Origin: Clostridium sp.
GTDB lineage: Bacteria; Bacillota_I; Bacilli_A; Acholeplasmatales; Anaeroplasmataceae
Length of the DNA stretch: 64,000 nt
Reading direction: 5' to 3'
Assembly: GCA_022010015.1 (NCBI GenBank)
Contig: CP091735.1
Span: forward strand, 496,001 to 560,000
In this document: positions 1-10,350 of the stretch, piece by piece
Layout of the letters: each line of letters starts with the position of its first letter
Numbering within the stretch: position 1 is the first letter of the stretch
Made by a program: the position numbers and the translations under genes
Notes under the pieces: model-generated
Seen by the model: only the letters and a program-made list of their open reading frames with translations
Told to the model about the DNA's origin: nothing
The model's database searches: none

Positions 1-386
1 CTTTTTTTAAACGCTTCAACTGGATGGATACCAATCCATACACCACCAAGACCTAAAGATGTTGCACAAAGCAGAATATTTTCGGCACTTGCAGCTAAAT
101 CTTGAATCCAAAAAAATCACCTATTTTTAGAATCTAATGCTCTATTTTTTTATTTGCACATAAGCAAATAACTAATGGTGCATCATAATTTGAATATCTT
201 GAGGCTTTTTCTAAGCTTTAAAATCGTCTCCTTATTTTTCTACTACAAAATATTCCCAAGCTTGCTCATTACAAGCACATGGTGCTGCCATTCCTGCTCT
301 TAATAATTCTTTAATGATTTCCTTAGAAACTATTGTTTCCTTAAATTTTTCTAACTGATGCTCTAGATAAAAATTATATTATTCAT
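1..386 (-). CDS. Nitroreductase family protein (partial, frameshifted)
   Basis: The minus strand encodes the N-terminal half of a nitroreductase-like FMN flavoprotein. Visible pieces are a helix with KELLRAGMAAPCACNEQ (usual family form RxAPSxxNxQPW), then ASRYSNYDAPLVICLC, then the conserved IQDLAASAENILLCATSLG followed by LGGVWIGIHPVE. They sit in different frames, with breaks at A/T runs near 115-225 and 365. The gene leaves the window at base 1. The ATG at 386 overlaps the upstream beta-helix stop (ATGA), so the two are probably translationally coupled. The family reduces flavins, quinones or nitro compounds with NAD(P)H; the substrate here is unknown. Confidence 0.7.
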
Positions 387-1805
387 TCTTCAAAAAGCTC
401 CTTTCTAAATTCCTTAATTGTATAGTCCTTATTCAGATAATAAATACATCCATTTTTCCTTTGAAGAACAATTATTATTATAAAAACACAACATTTTTTT
501 ATATCACTTTCTTTAAACTCCTCAGTATCTAGAATATATCTATTTGTAGTTATCCTATTATTAGTTATCTTTAAACCATCAACCATATTAATAATAATCT
601 CAGCTGCTTCCTTATTAGAAGAATTATTAATAAGCTCATTATTATCTATTATAGTGCTTTTTAACAATTCCCGAATTATTCAAATCATAGCCACCTACTC
701 TAATTCCACAATAAAGATTATTTTTTTAATTAGATTATTTGCTACAATATTATTGTATGTATAATAGCCTTGAACCTTTTCTTCAGAGCCAACTTCTATC
801 CCATATTGAGAATTTGAGATGTAATTATTATCTATTAATGAATCTTTTGCTCCATCAATATAAATACCGGCACAATAATCATATTTAGACTTTGAACCTA
901 TAACATAATTGCCAGCTGCAATACATTTCCTTGGTTGATCATATTCTTTATCATTACAATAACCAAAATTACCTGAAAAATCAATACCTATATTACTATT
1001 ATTTTTCTAAAATATTATTAAATACATAAATGCTATAACAATTACTAGCTATACTTATAGCCTCGGAATAGCCTAATTTATTATTATATATTTTATTATT
1101 ATAAACAATAATATTATTAATAGCATATTCGCTATCCTCACCAATTAATAATATGGCATTTGCTCCATAATTTTTCATCCTTTTCTTTTGATGTATTAAT
1201 ATTATGAATAATATTATCTCTTATAATTATATGATTTTGCCTTCCACCATACATTCTTATTGCTATAGCATTTTTAGCCTTAATATTAGCAAATTCAATT
1301 CCTTCTATTATTAAATACTGAGCTTTTTTTCTTCTATTGTCATTAAGGCATATTCACCATCAATAGCATATTCTTTTTATATATTTTTATTATTTGATGT
1401 TAAACATACCTTTTCATTTGGATAATTTCTAATTGTAATAAAATCATCAATGCTTCCGCTTAAATCAATGCTAATTCCTTCATTTAAAACATAAGTTCCT
1501 TCTCTTAAATAAAGAACATAACCTGGCTTAAGCAAATTTATGGCATCATAAATATTGGCTTCGTTATCTATTTCACCATTACCAATACCACTTGGTGAGG
1601 CATAAATCTCCTTTTTATATTGCTCATCATTAAATTCTAAATATTTTTTTAAATGAATCATCCGTATTATAGCTATCTCTAATATATTTCTCACTATATT
1701 TTTTTCTAATGATTTTTGTTTCATATTCTATTTTAGTTTCATCTTTACTACAAGAGCATAAGAAAAAAATATAAAAATATCATTATATAAATAATTCTTT
1801 TTCAT
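383..1805 (-). CDS. Parallel beta-helix (pectate-lyase-like) lipoprotein, frameshifted
   Basis: ATG at 1805 follows GGAGGAGCT. The N-terminus reads as a lipoprotein signal ending in LCSCSKDETK once one frameshift is repaired. Next comes the hallmark start of secreted right-handed beta-helix proteins: YASPSGIGNGEIDNE, LKPGYVLYLREGTYVL and DDFITIRNYPNEKV (1377-1620). The rest to 383 holds repeated short beta-helix coils rich in Asn and Ile (NNxI patterns). At least five frame breaks occur at A/T runs. About 470 residues. Families of this fold include pectate lyases (PL1/PL9) and surface adhesins; catalytic residues cannot be placed because of the breaks. Likely anchored outside the membrane and acting on plant or mucosal polysaccharide (inference). 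Confidence 0.65.
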
Positions 1806-1862
1806 AGCTCCTCCTATTTTTTTCTTTTTAGATTATTATATAATATTAAAATCATTTTTTTA

Positions 1863-1907
1863 AAGTACAAAAAAGAAAAAGAACCTTGGTTGAGAATTCC
1901 AAGGTTC
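1863..1907 (-). terminator. Rho-independent terminator of rplM-rpsI
   Basis: On the minus strand GAACCTTGG (1907-1899) pairs with CCAAGGTTC (1889-1881) around a 9-nt loop and is followed by a T-rich run down to 1863. It lies 50 bases after the rpsI stop. Confidence 0.85.
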
Positions 1908-1960
1908 CTTCTTTTATTAATCCATAATGAATATTTGCATTTAAATAAACTGTATAATAA

Positions 1961-2359
1961 TTAACGCTTAGAGAATTGAGGTGCTCTACGAGCTTTCTTA
2001 AGACCATACTTCTTACGCTCTTTAGCACGTGGATCACGTGTAACTAAGCCAGCTGGTTTTAAAATAGCACGGTATTCAGGATTTACTTCCATTAAAGCAC
2101 GAGTGATTCCTAAACGGATTGCACCTGCTTGACCTGAAGCTCCTCCACCAAATACGTTAACGATAACATCAAACTTACCTGTGTTTTCAGTTAACTCAAG
2201 TGGTTGTAAAACGTCTAAACGAATTGCTGCTGAAGGAATATAATCTTCAAAATCACGCTTATTGATTGTAAATGTACCTTTACCTGGTCTTAAAATAACA
2301 CGCGCAACTGAACTCTTACGACGTCCTGTTCCTAAATATTGAACTAATTGCTTTGCCAT
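1961..2359 (-). CDS. rpsI: 30S ribosomal protein S9 (uS9)
   Basis: 132 residues, full family length and unbroken. It begins MAKQLVQYLGTGRRKSSVARV, the conserved S9 start, and carries GGGASGQAGAIRLGI in the middle. The C-terminus ends KKARRAPQFSKR; this basic tail with a terminal Arg contacts P-site tRNA in known ribosomes. It follows rplM by 13 bases, the normal Firmicutes pairing, and is terminated at 1863-1907. Confidence 0.98.
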   Translation of the reverse strand: MAKQLVQYLGTGRRKSSVARVILRPGKGTFTINKRDFEDYIPSAAIRLDVLQPLELTENTGKFDVIVNVFGGGASGQAGAIRLGITRALMEVNPEYRAILKPAGLVTRDPRAKERKKYGLKKARRAPQFSKR

Positions 2360-2372
2360 ATCTTATTCCTCC

Positions 2373-2810
2373 TTATGCCTCTACCTTGAATTCAACTGGT
2401 TTTTGTGCTGCATGAGGATGATTACCCTCAGCATAAACATATAATTGCTTTCTCATTTGATCGCCAAGCTTTGTATGTGGTAACATACCATAAATAGCCT
2501 TCTCAACCATGCGAGTAGGATGCTTAGCCATCATTTCAGCAGCAGTTAAAGTCTTTAATCCACCACTATATTCAGAGTGTGAGCGATAAAGCTTATCTTG
2601 CCACTTATTACCAGTTAATTTGATTTTGTCTGCGTTAATAACGATAACGTTATCTCCACAGTTTACATTTGGAGTATAAGTAGGCTTGTGTTTACCCTTT
2701 AATAGAGAAGCTACAGCTGTAGCTAAACGACCTAAAGTTAAATCAGTAGCATCTACTACATACCAATTGTGTTGTACAGTTTGATTGTTTGCCATATAAG
2801 TATTATTCAT
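2373..2810 (-). CDS. rplM: 50S ribosomal protein L13 (uL13)
   Basis: 145 residues, intact. Family blocks are WYVVDATDLTLGRLA, the basic LLKGKHKPTYTP, DNVIVINADKIKLTG, and the C-terminal GMLPHTKLGDQMRKQLYVY. Early 50S assembly protein and first gene of the rplM-rpsI operon. The Shine-Dalgarno is AGGAGG, and it directly abuts an 18-bp perfect palindrome at 2823-2840 that could limit access to it. Start taken at ATG 2810; an in-frame ATG five codons later is also possible. Confidence 0.98.
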   Translation of the reverse strand: MNNTYMANNQTVQHNWYVVDATDLTLGRLATAVASLLKGKHKPTYTPNVNCGDNVIVINADKIKLTGNKWQDKLYRSHSEYSGGLKTLTAAEMMAKHPTRMVEKAIYGMLPHTKLGDQMRKQLYVYAEGNHPHAAQKPVEFKVEA

Positions 2811-2822
2811 TGTTTTTTTCCT

Positions 2823-2840
2823 CCTAAATTATAATTTAGG
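2823..2840 (-). promoter_or_regulatory. Perfect 18-bp palindrome abutting the rplM ribosome binding site
   Basis: CCTAAATTATAATTTAGG is its own reverse complement, and its last two G are part of the AGGAGG of rplM. In the mRNA it can fold as a short hairpin touching the Shine-Dalgarno, so it may tune rplM translation. Alternatively it is a DNA operator. Function is inferred only from position. Confidence 0.5.
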
Positions 2841-2880
2841 GCAATTTGTGGATTTAAAATAAAAAAATGTACCTATAGTA

Positions 2881-2909
2881 TTTTTACTACATTTACAAGT
2901 TATAGTCAA
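2881..2909 (-). promoter_or_regulatory. Putative promoter of rplM-rpsI
   Basis: On the minus strand TTGACT (2909-2904) is followed after 17 bases by TAAAAA (2886-2881). The predicted transcript begins about 65 bases before the rplM start, giving a short leader. Confidence 0.55.
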
Positions 2910-3029
2910 CAAATATTTTTTTATTAATTAACTAAAAAAATATTTATTTATAGTTAAAATGATCTATTAATAAAAAAAACTGTAAGCTTACTATCTTAAT
3001 ATGTCTACAGTTTATTTGTATTATTTAAT

Positions 3030-3524
3030 TTAAATTTGGAAAAAAATTGTATTAGAAAATCCAAAAGGTTCAACGTGACCAACATATGTTATATCACTTG
3101 TATAGATATTTATCGGTAATGAATAATTTTTGAGGTTTACAAAATTTCGCCAAAAAAACATCTCCTGATTTTTAAATCATCATATTCGATTTTTATCCCC
3201 ATCTGGATTTTTTTAAATAAAACATTACCAGAAATCTTAGTAGTTTTTATCAAGATATCTTATAATTGAATTGTCAGTTGATGTATCATCATAATAATAT
3301 AAATTACATAAGCTATTTTTCTTTAATTTTTATTTCTTACATCATTAATATTAGTAAGTTCATCTTTTTCTCCCTATTTCACCATAAAGTAAAAGCTCAT
3401 TATTTTCATCATGATCAACATAAATTAAAGCCCAAGGATTTTCATAATTATCTTTTTTTGTTATTAGAAACATGATGCACAACATATTAATAATAAAAAA
3501 ACATTAAAACTAACTTTTTTTCAT
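3030..3524 (-). CDS. Small predicted lipoprotein, unknown function, frameshifted
   Basis: ATG at 3524 follows AAGGAGGAT. With one base corrected in the A run, the start reads MKKKLVLMFFLLLICCASC, a typical lipoprotein signal with lipobox CASC. The body contains DNYENPWALIYVDHDENNEL and, near the end, INIYTSDITYVGHVEPFG before the stop at 3030. At least four frame breaks occur at homopolymers. About 165 residues, probably membrane-anchored on the outside. I do not recognise the family. It is flanked by terminators or promoters on both sides, so it looks monocistronic. Confidence 0.5.
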
Positions 3525-3702
3525 TTATTTATCCTCCTTGAAATATAAATTTATTCTATATTTATATTTTTAAATCATTTGATGATGATAGTCAATTTTT
3601 TGCCAATTATTTGAATATATCTTTAGTAAAATTTTTTTAAAAAAATGAAAGATTTTTTTCTATAATTCAAACATTAATATATTAATTTTTTTAGTAGTAA
3701 AA

Positions 3703-3742
3703 AAACGATTATGAAATATAATTTTAATACTCATAACCGTTT
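3703..3742 (-). terminator. Terminator after the aminopeptidase genes
   Basis: On the minus strand AAACGGTTATGA (3742-3731) pairs with TCATAATCGTTT (3714-3703), with one G-U pair, and a short T run follows. On the plus strand the same hairpin is followed by seven T, so it may work both ways. Confidence 0.7.
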
Positions 3743-3789
3743 CTTTTTTTATGCACTTTATTTTTTTAAATGTTATTTTTACTTAATAA

Positions 3790-5023
3790 TTAAAATGCCC
3801 AAGTACCATTTTTTTAAATATTGCTATTTCTTCTCCATCATTAGTAATTGCTGTTATACTTAAATCACTTGTTCCAATCATAAAATCACAATGAACTAAT
3901 GACTCATTAATATCATATTTTTTTGATTTCCTCTGCACTTTTTGTTTGATAATCGTTAATATTTTTCAGTGAATCCTCGACCTAAGGCAAAATGACAACA
4001 AGCATTTTTCATCAAATAAGGTATTATAGAATAATACTCCACTTTGATTTACTGGTGAATCAAAAGGAACTAAAGCAACCTCTCCAAGCATTTTAGCACC
4101 ATCATCAATATTAATTAAGCTCTCAAGAGCTTTTTGGTCTAGGATATTATTTGCCAAAACCTCAACGACCTTGCCATCCTTGAATTTAAAGCCAAAATCA
4201 CTTACTACTCTTCCCATAACAGATAAAGGCTTAGATGCCATTAATACACCATTTGCAGTATGCTTATTTGGAGTGTTAAAGCATTCCTCAGTTGGCATAT
4301 TTGGATTATAGAAAATATTTTGCTTACTTGTTTCGCCGCCACCGATAAAATGCGTACCAGGAATTAAATCAATACTAAAATCAGTTCCATTGCCAGCTTT
4401 ATATTTTTAAGGTCTTAATATTCATTTGATCAAGCTTTAAACTTCTTCCAACCAAATCCTTATTATGCTCATCCCAATTTTTAATTGGATCACCATAAAC
4501 TCTTGCACATTTAAATATTTCATCCCAAAGCTTCTTTAAAGCCTCTTTTTTGCTAAGATTTGGATAAACCTTTTTAGCCCATGCCTCACCAGCTAATGCT
4601 GCAATTGTCCATTGGTACTTACCATCCATTTGATCACGATAAGGCTTAAATACTGCTCCACTACGACGAACAGCCATCATTTTATCATTAGAAATTCCCT
4701 TCATTCCATCAGGATCAAAAGAACCAACATGAATCATAACAGGAAGTGCTTCAGCCGTATATTTCATTTTTTCTATTTTCCAATTAGGAATTTCTGATAA
4801 AGCCTCAACACTTTCATATTGATAAGCAAGCTTACTTACAGGCTGAGAGCTCCATTCAACGCTAACTCTTTTAGCCTTAGCCTTATAGCATTCTTCAACA
4901 AGATAAGGAATAAAAATAGGCATCATCTACGTTTGCACTAATTACTACCTCTTGATTTTTTTGAACATTAGCACCAACATTAACAATAAGCTTTGCATAT
5001 TTTTTTAAATCACTTTTTTTCAT
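3790..5023 (-). CDS. M29 family aminopeptidase (PepS/AmpS-like), frameshifted
   Basis: Metallo-aminopeptidase of clan MQ that trims N-terminal residues from cytosolic peptides. After repairing three homopolymer breaks (near 4925, 4405 and 3990) the chain is about 410 residues, the usual length. It starts MKKSDLKKYAKLIVNVGANV and includes FIPYLVEECYKAKAKRV, EWSSQPVSKLAY, the metal-site region GTHFIGGGETS with NIFYNPNMPTEECFNTPNK, and the C-terminal ALGRGF and HCDFMIGT. These are M29 signatures. Its start lies five bases after the pepP-type gene stop, so the two peptidases form an operon. Confidence 0.85.
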
Positions 5024-5028
5024 TTTTT

Positions 5029-6256
5029 TCACCTCTGCCATAAATTTTTTTCAATATCCTCAACAGATTTAATTATTTCACTGCTTAAATTAACACAACC
5101 ATCCTCAGTAATTAAAACATCATCCTCTATTCTAATACCAATTCCCTCTTCAGCGATATAAAGGCCAGGCTCATTAGAAATAACACATCCAGGCTTTAAT
5201 GGACCATAATCACATAAATCATGACAATCCATACCCATATGGTGGCTAACACCATGGAAATAATATTTACTAACCTCACTATCTTCTTTAATTAAGCCAA
5301 TCTTTTTAAGTTCAGTTGCAAAATATTTAATTAAAACCTGATTGCAATCTCTTGTTGTAAGACCAGGCTTCATAGTTTTAAACATTAGCTCCTGACCACC
5401 AAGAACAATATTATAAATTAATTTTTTTGGCGTTCAGTAAATTTACCATTGGCAGGGAAGGTTCTAGATATATCAGAACAATAATTATCCTTTGAAGCAC
5501 CTAAATCAAATAAAAATTAAATCGCCATCTTTAATTTGAGAATTATTTTTTTAGAATAATGAAGGCAACAGCCATTTTCACCACTAGCCGCAATAGTATT
5601 AAAGGCATAACCAGTAGCACCATTATATTTAATTGCTTGATCAAAATATGATTCAACCTGATATTCATACATACCAGGCTTTAAATTAGTCATAATTGCC
5701 TCAAGACCACATCTTGTAATATGAATTGCTTCCTTTATTTTATTGACTTCTACATCACTTTTAATTGTTTCCTTGCACTTGCAAATAATGGATGAGCATT
5801 TAAAACCTTAACATAAGGATATTTATCAGTTATTTGCTTAGCAAATGCTTCATCATCTGACAAAGTAGTATTAATACTTTCTCTTCTAAAAATCAATATA
5901 AATATTTTTCAGCACAGCCACCACATAGCATACTAACATAAGAATCAAAGCTATTTAAATATCTAACATCCTTAATTCCACTAAGCTCTGTTGCTTCCTC
6001 CTTAAATAATCCTCTTCCAACCCATTTTGCCTTATATTCGTCATATGGCTCAATAAATAAAAACCACATTTACCTTACCACAAAATTTAGTAATAACTAA
6101 TTTATCACCAAATTCATTTAAACCACTAGCATAATAGAAATTACGATTTATTTCACGTCCCTCTCCACTATATCTAGAAAATAAAATCATTGCTGAATTA
6201 TCAGCCATTAAATTTGCTAAATTATTACGATGAATAATAAATTCTTCCTTAAACAT
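5029..6256 (-). CDS. Xaa-Pro aminopeptidase, M24B (PepP-like), frameshifted
   Basis: Removes the N-terminal residue from Xaa-Pro peptides using two metal ions. N-terminal creatinase-like domain: SAMILFSRYSGEGREINRNF and YYASGLNEFGDKLV. Catalytic pita-bread domain: DLGASKDNYCSDISRTFP (two Asp metal ligands), HGVSHHMGMDCHD (His ligand), SNEPGLYIAEEGIGIRIED (two Glu ligands). All five ligands are present. Breaks near 6055, 5885, 5515 and 5430 coincide with T runs. About 408 residues. Start ATG 6256 is preceded by CGAGGTG. Confidence 0.88.
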
Positions 6257-6273
6257 AATAACACCTCGAATTT

Positions 6274-6300
6274 ATTATATCACTTAAAAAAACTCTTCAA
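6274..6300 (-). promoter_or_regulatory. Putative promoter of the two aminopeptidase genes
   Basis: On the minus strand TTGAAG (6300-6295) and TATAAT (6279-6274) are separated by 15 bases containing a seven-T run; if that run is one or two bases short, the spacing becomes normal. It lies 17 bases before the pepP start. Confidence 0.5.
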
Positions 6301-6316
6301 CTTTTTTTGCTTATTA

Positions 6317-8215
6317 TTAATCTTCATTACTACTAATACATATTTTTCCTATTAATAAACAAAAAAATAATTAAATAATTAAAGAAATAAATAAAACCAG
6401 ATTTTTAATAAATAAATCACTATATTTTTTTATATGTAAGTCCAATATATCTATTATATATATACCCAAACAGTAATGTACCAACAATAAAAAAATAAAG
6501 AATACAAAGTAAATAATACTATAGCTAAAAAAATAATTTTTTTCTATTTGAAAATTTAAAATTTCTTAAAGCATTTATATTTTTCTTTATTTTTGCTTAT
6601 TAAAAAAATATAATCTAAGCTTATTATCAAAACAAATAATCCAAATGCTATAAAATAGATAATTAAAAAAATATACTAGAATTTTTCTTTTACCATATTC
6701 CATTACAAGTGAATAAGAATTTGTATTATTAAAATAAAGATAGCCTTTTTTTCATTTAAAAATAGCATTAGCAATTTCTTCTTCATTTTGAGTTGTAGCC
6801 TTAATACCATAAGCATAATCCGATGCATAAAATATCTCATAATATTTGCTCAATTTTATCGCAATATCATTACTTATAATAATATTAGAAATACCTGCAC
6901 TAATAACATTTACTTCTATTTCATCATTATCTATTAATATCTTAGCAATCCCATCAATACCTATTGGGGCAATTATCGTATTTTCATCTAATGCTGGATT
7001 TATATAACAATCATTTAAAGGGATTGTTTGAAGGAGTCTATCAAGCTTAATATCAATACTATAAGGAATTGATATTCTAATTATAGGATATTTGTAACAA
7101 AACGAATTATAAATATCTTTATTAATAACTGAAACATCACCTACCATATTTATACCAACTATTTTAAATGAATAGGAATTATCAAATCTACAAACCATTT
7201 TATTATCAATTAAATCAAAGCCATCGATATTTTTATCAATCAATCTATTATAAGCTGGTTTTAGATAAAATAATTTCATCTTCCTTAATCAAATCTGATA
7301 AATAAATATACGAAATGTTTAGATTAGGATTTTTTTAACAAAAAAATCTTTTTCATTTTTTTCGAACCAGTTTTAGTTCTAACAAAAGCTTCATCAGATG
7401 CCGAAAATAAAACATAATTATCCTCACAAGCCTTTATTTCATTTAGAATAACATTTTTTTATCATTATACGTTTTTACTAAAGCCTAAGAATATTGTACT
7501 TATAAATAAAAAAATACCATACTTAAGCATAATAAAATAAAGGATATTTTTAAAATCTAAATATTTAAATACGTTTTTTTCTTGTTATAAATATGGGTAT
7601 CTTCTTTATTCGAAGTCTCACCTATATATTTATAATCAAGCTTTTTTTATTTACACTTATAATATCATTTGCATATGGTAATATACTTTTTTTGATTAGT
7701 CGCAATTATTATTAATCTATTCTCACTTATTTTTTAAATAAGCAATAATTTTTTTCTTCATGCTTATAATCTAAATTACAAGTAACCTCATCAAGCAAAA
7801 ATAATATCCTTTGATTTTAAAATAATCATTAATAAATATAGCCTCATTTTTTTCGCCTTTAGATAATTTACATACCTTTAAATCTATAAGATTATCTAAA
7901 TCAAAAAAATTTTTAAGCTCATCCTTAATTTTTATTTAAATCATCACAGCATAGTTTTTAAAATTTTCTTTAACACTTTTTCTTTAAAAAAATAAAGCTT
8001 CATTATATCTTGCATAAATAACATCACCTAATATATTAACACTACCACTAATAGGATTAATACTTTTTATTAATTAAATTTAATAATGTTGTTTTACCAC
8101 TACCATTTTCACCACATAATGCTAAAAATACCACAGCCTTCAATATATAAATTTAAATTCTCATATATCAAATTTCCTTCAATTTCATAAAATAAATTCT
8201 TTATATCTATCTTCA
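6317..8215 (-). CDS. Cassette A, second ABC protein: ATPase fused to FtsX/MacB-like permease, frameshifted
   Basis: One long coding region, read by joining frames across many homopolymer breaks. N-terminal ATPase: MKIDIKNLFYEIEGN, Walker A CGENGSGKTTLLNLI, signature LSKGEK, Walker B IILLDEVTCNLD, and a switch region IIIATNQK. No stop separates this from a linker (KKSLDYKYIGETSNKEDT) and a transmembrane segment (ILYFIMLKYGIFLFISTIFLG). Then an extracellular domain (6752-7279: DGFDLIDNKMVCRFDNSYSF, IIAPIGIDGIAKILI) and three C-terminal hydrophobic segments, with NALRNFKFSNRKKLFFL before the last pair, as in FtsX-type permeases. About 630 residues. This is the MacB domain order. The ATG overlaps the stop of the preceding gene (ATGA). 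Probably forms a heterodimer with it. Confidence 0.65.
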
Positions 8216-10339
8216 TATAATCACCCTAGCAATGATAAAAAAATTATATTTTTTTGTTTTTAAAAAAAGTAATTGTTGACATAATAATAGCACTAATAAA
8301 TGAAAAAGCAAAAGAAAAACACATAAATATTAATGAAATTATAATGCATGCTATACTTTATTTTTACTTAATAAAAAAATATAATATAAATATGTAAATA
8401 AAAGGTATTAAAATAAGAAACCAAAGGCAAAGATTATTAAAATATTCCTTATTTTATTAACTAATATTTTTTTCGATAATTATAATTATTTCTTATTAAA
8501 ATCTTAGAATTATTATTAAGAGTTAGTAAAGAAAAATATATATAGCAATATACTTATAATTAATGACATAATTGGCATATATCTTTGAGAAGATATTAGC
8601 GTTTCATAAACATTATAGCGATATAAATAGTCTTCTTCATTAACTAATATTGAATCAATTTCTTCATTAAAACAATCATCTAATAGTTCATTGTTATAAT
8701 GCTCTTCATCAATATTATAATAGCTTTTTGTGAGTAAATATTTTTACCAGCAATATTTGTTTTTTTAACATATTTTTTTCATAATCATTATTTGTTAAAA
8801 AAAGTAAAGTCAATATATATATTAAAATGATAATTATATGATTCAGCTTTTGGTATTTTAATTATAAACTCAGTATTTTCATCAATGAAAGGTACCCTAG
8901 TTTTATAAACATATCCATTTTTAATCTTAGTATACAATTCTTCAGATATACCTAAAATTTCTTTAGCAATAAAGGTACTAATAAATATTTCTCCATCATT
9001 TAATTCAATTCCCTTTTAATTTTTTTCATCATAAATTCTATCAATTTGAAATTCATCTGATAAATAATCAATAGAGCATACATTTGTATCAGCAAATTTG
9101 TTTTTCAACATATTCATCAGATTTTATGAATACATTTCCATTTTGATCTATTGTAATTGGTTCGATATAATTTTAAAAAAATTAGTAATTTTTACTAAAC
9201 GTCTTCTCATTTACAAAAAAATTCCTATTTGAAAAAAAGAACTGTATTCTTTAGAACATCAATATATTTTAATTTAATACCATTACCTATATATTTATTT
9301 TTTTAATTGAATTATAATATTTTTTTATCAAATGTATAAACATAATTATCTAATAGCTTATTATAACTATGTCCGTAATAAAGAGAATTTGAAACATAAT
9401 AATAATATCCACCATATACAAAAGAATAACAATTAATATGATTATCCTCTAAATGATATTTTTTTATATACGAATCATCAGAAAAAAATTTACAAGTGGA
9501 AAGGTTTGAAGAAAGGCTTCCTTTTTTTAGAATCAGTAAAATTAATCAAATACTTAGTAGTTATAAAAAAATTCCTATAAAAAAACAGAAAAAAATATAA
9601 GTATTATAAAACTAAAAAGAAAAAAAGAAGCAAAATTATTGTAATTCTTTTTTTCTTAACATTATTTTGACAAACAAAATTATAATCAAAGCTATTAAAA
9701 TTAGATTTTTAGATTTATGAAATCAATAGTAATAGCATCTTCAAAAGCTCAAAAAGCTTTAAATGATCAACAATAATTATTAATCTATCATTTCTAAGCT
9801 CATATAACATATTCAGAATCAATTTATAATTATATTCATCTAAATTAGATATCATTTCATCAATTAATATAATTTTTTTCTATTTTTGCATAAAAGCGAA
9901 GCTTAAAACAAATCTTTGTTTTTTTCTCCAGCAGATAATGTTTTTATACTTTTTGATTAATTTTATTATCTAATTTAAGTTTATTTAAAACATTAGTAGC
10001 ACAATTTAAATCAAAAATCATTACCTAATATAAATTTAATATTATCTATTAATGATTTATTTTTTTATTACAAAAAAATTATTTTCACTGAAATAAAAAA
10101 ATATTAGATCTTATTTTTCTCAATAGCTGAAATATCAAAATCACTAATATTTTTCTTTATTAAAAAAATATTTCCACTATATTTATAATGATTAAAATAA
10201 AGCATTTTTAATTAAAGTTGATTTACCACAGCCAGATGGACCACTAATAAAAATACATACCATGATCATTAAATGAATATGAAAAATCACTAAATATTAC
10301 CTTTTTAAATTTAAGTGAAACACTCCTAAATTCATACAC
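8212..10339 (-). CDS. Cassette A, first ABC protein: ATPase plus FtsX/MacB-like permease, frameshifted
   Basis: GTG start at 10339 with GGGGAG upstream; the chain begins VYEFRSVSLKFKKVIFSDFS. ATPase motifs: Walker A FISGPSGCGKSTLIK, Walker B IILIDEMISNLDE, and switch IIIVDHLK; the signature region is damaged (near LLEKKQRFVLSFAFM). Downstream to 8212 is hydrophobic and extracellular-type sequence in broken frames, ending in FISAIIMSTITF and IIARVII before a TGA that overlaps the next ATG. About 705 residues, larger than its partner. It starts 11 bases after the stop of the secreted protein gene. Role inferred: one half of a MacB/FtsX-type exporter or lipoprotein-extraction pump. The breakage is severe, so true decay cannot be excluded. 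Confidence 0.55.
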
Positions 10340-10350
10340 TGCTATCTCCC

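Noticed and set aside
3266..3475. 69-codon plus-strand frame
   Set aside because: Antisense to the small lipoprotein, whose signal peptide and ribosome binding site are convincing.
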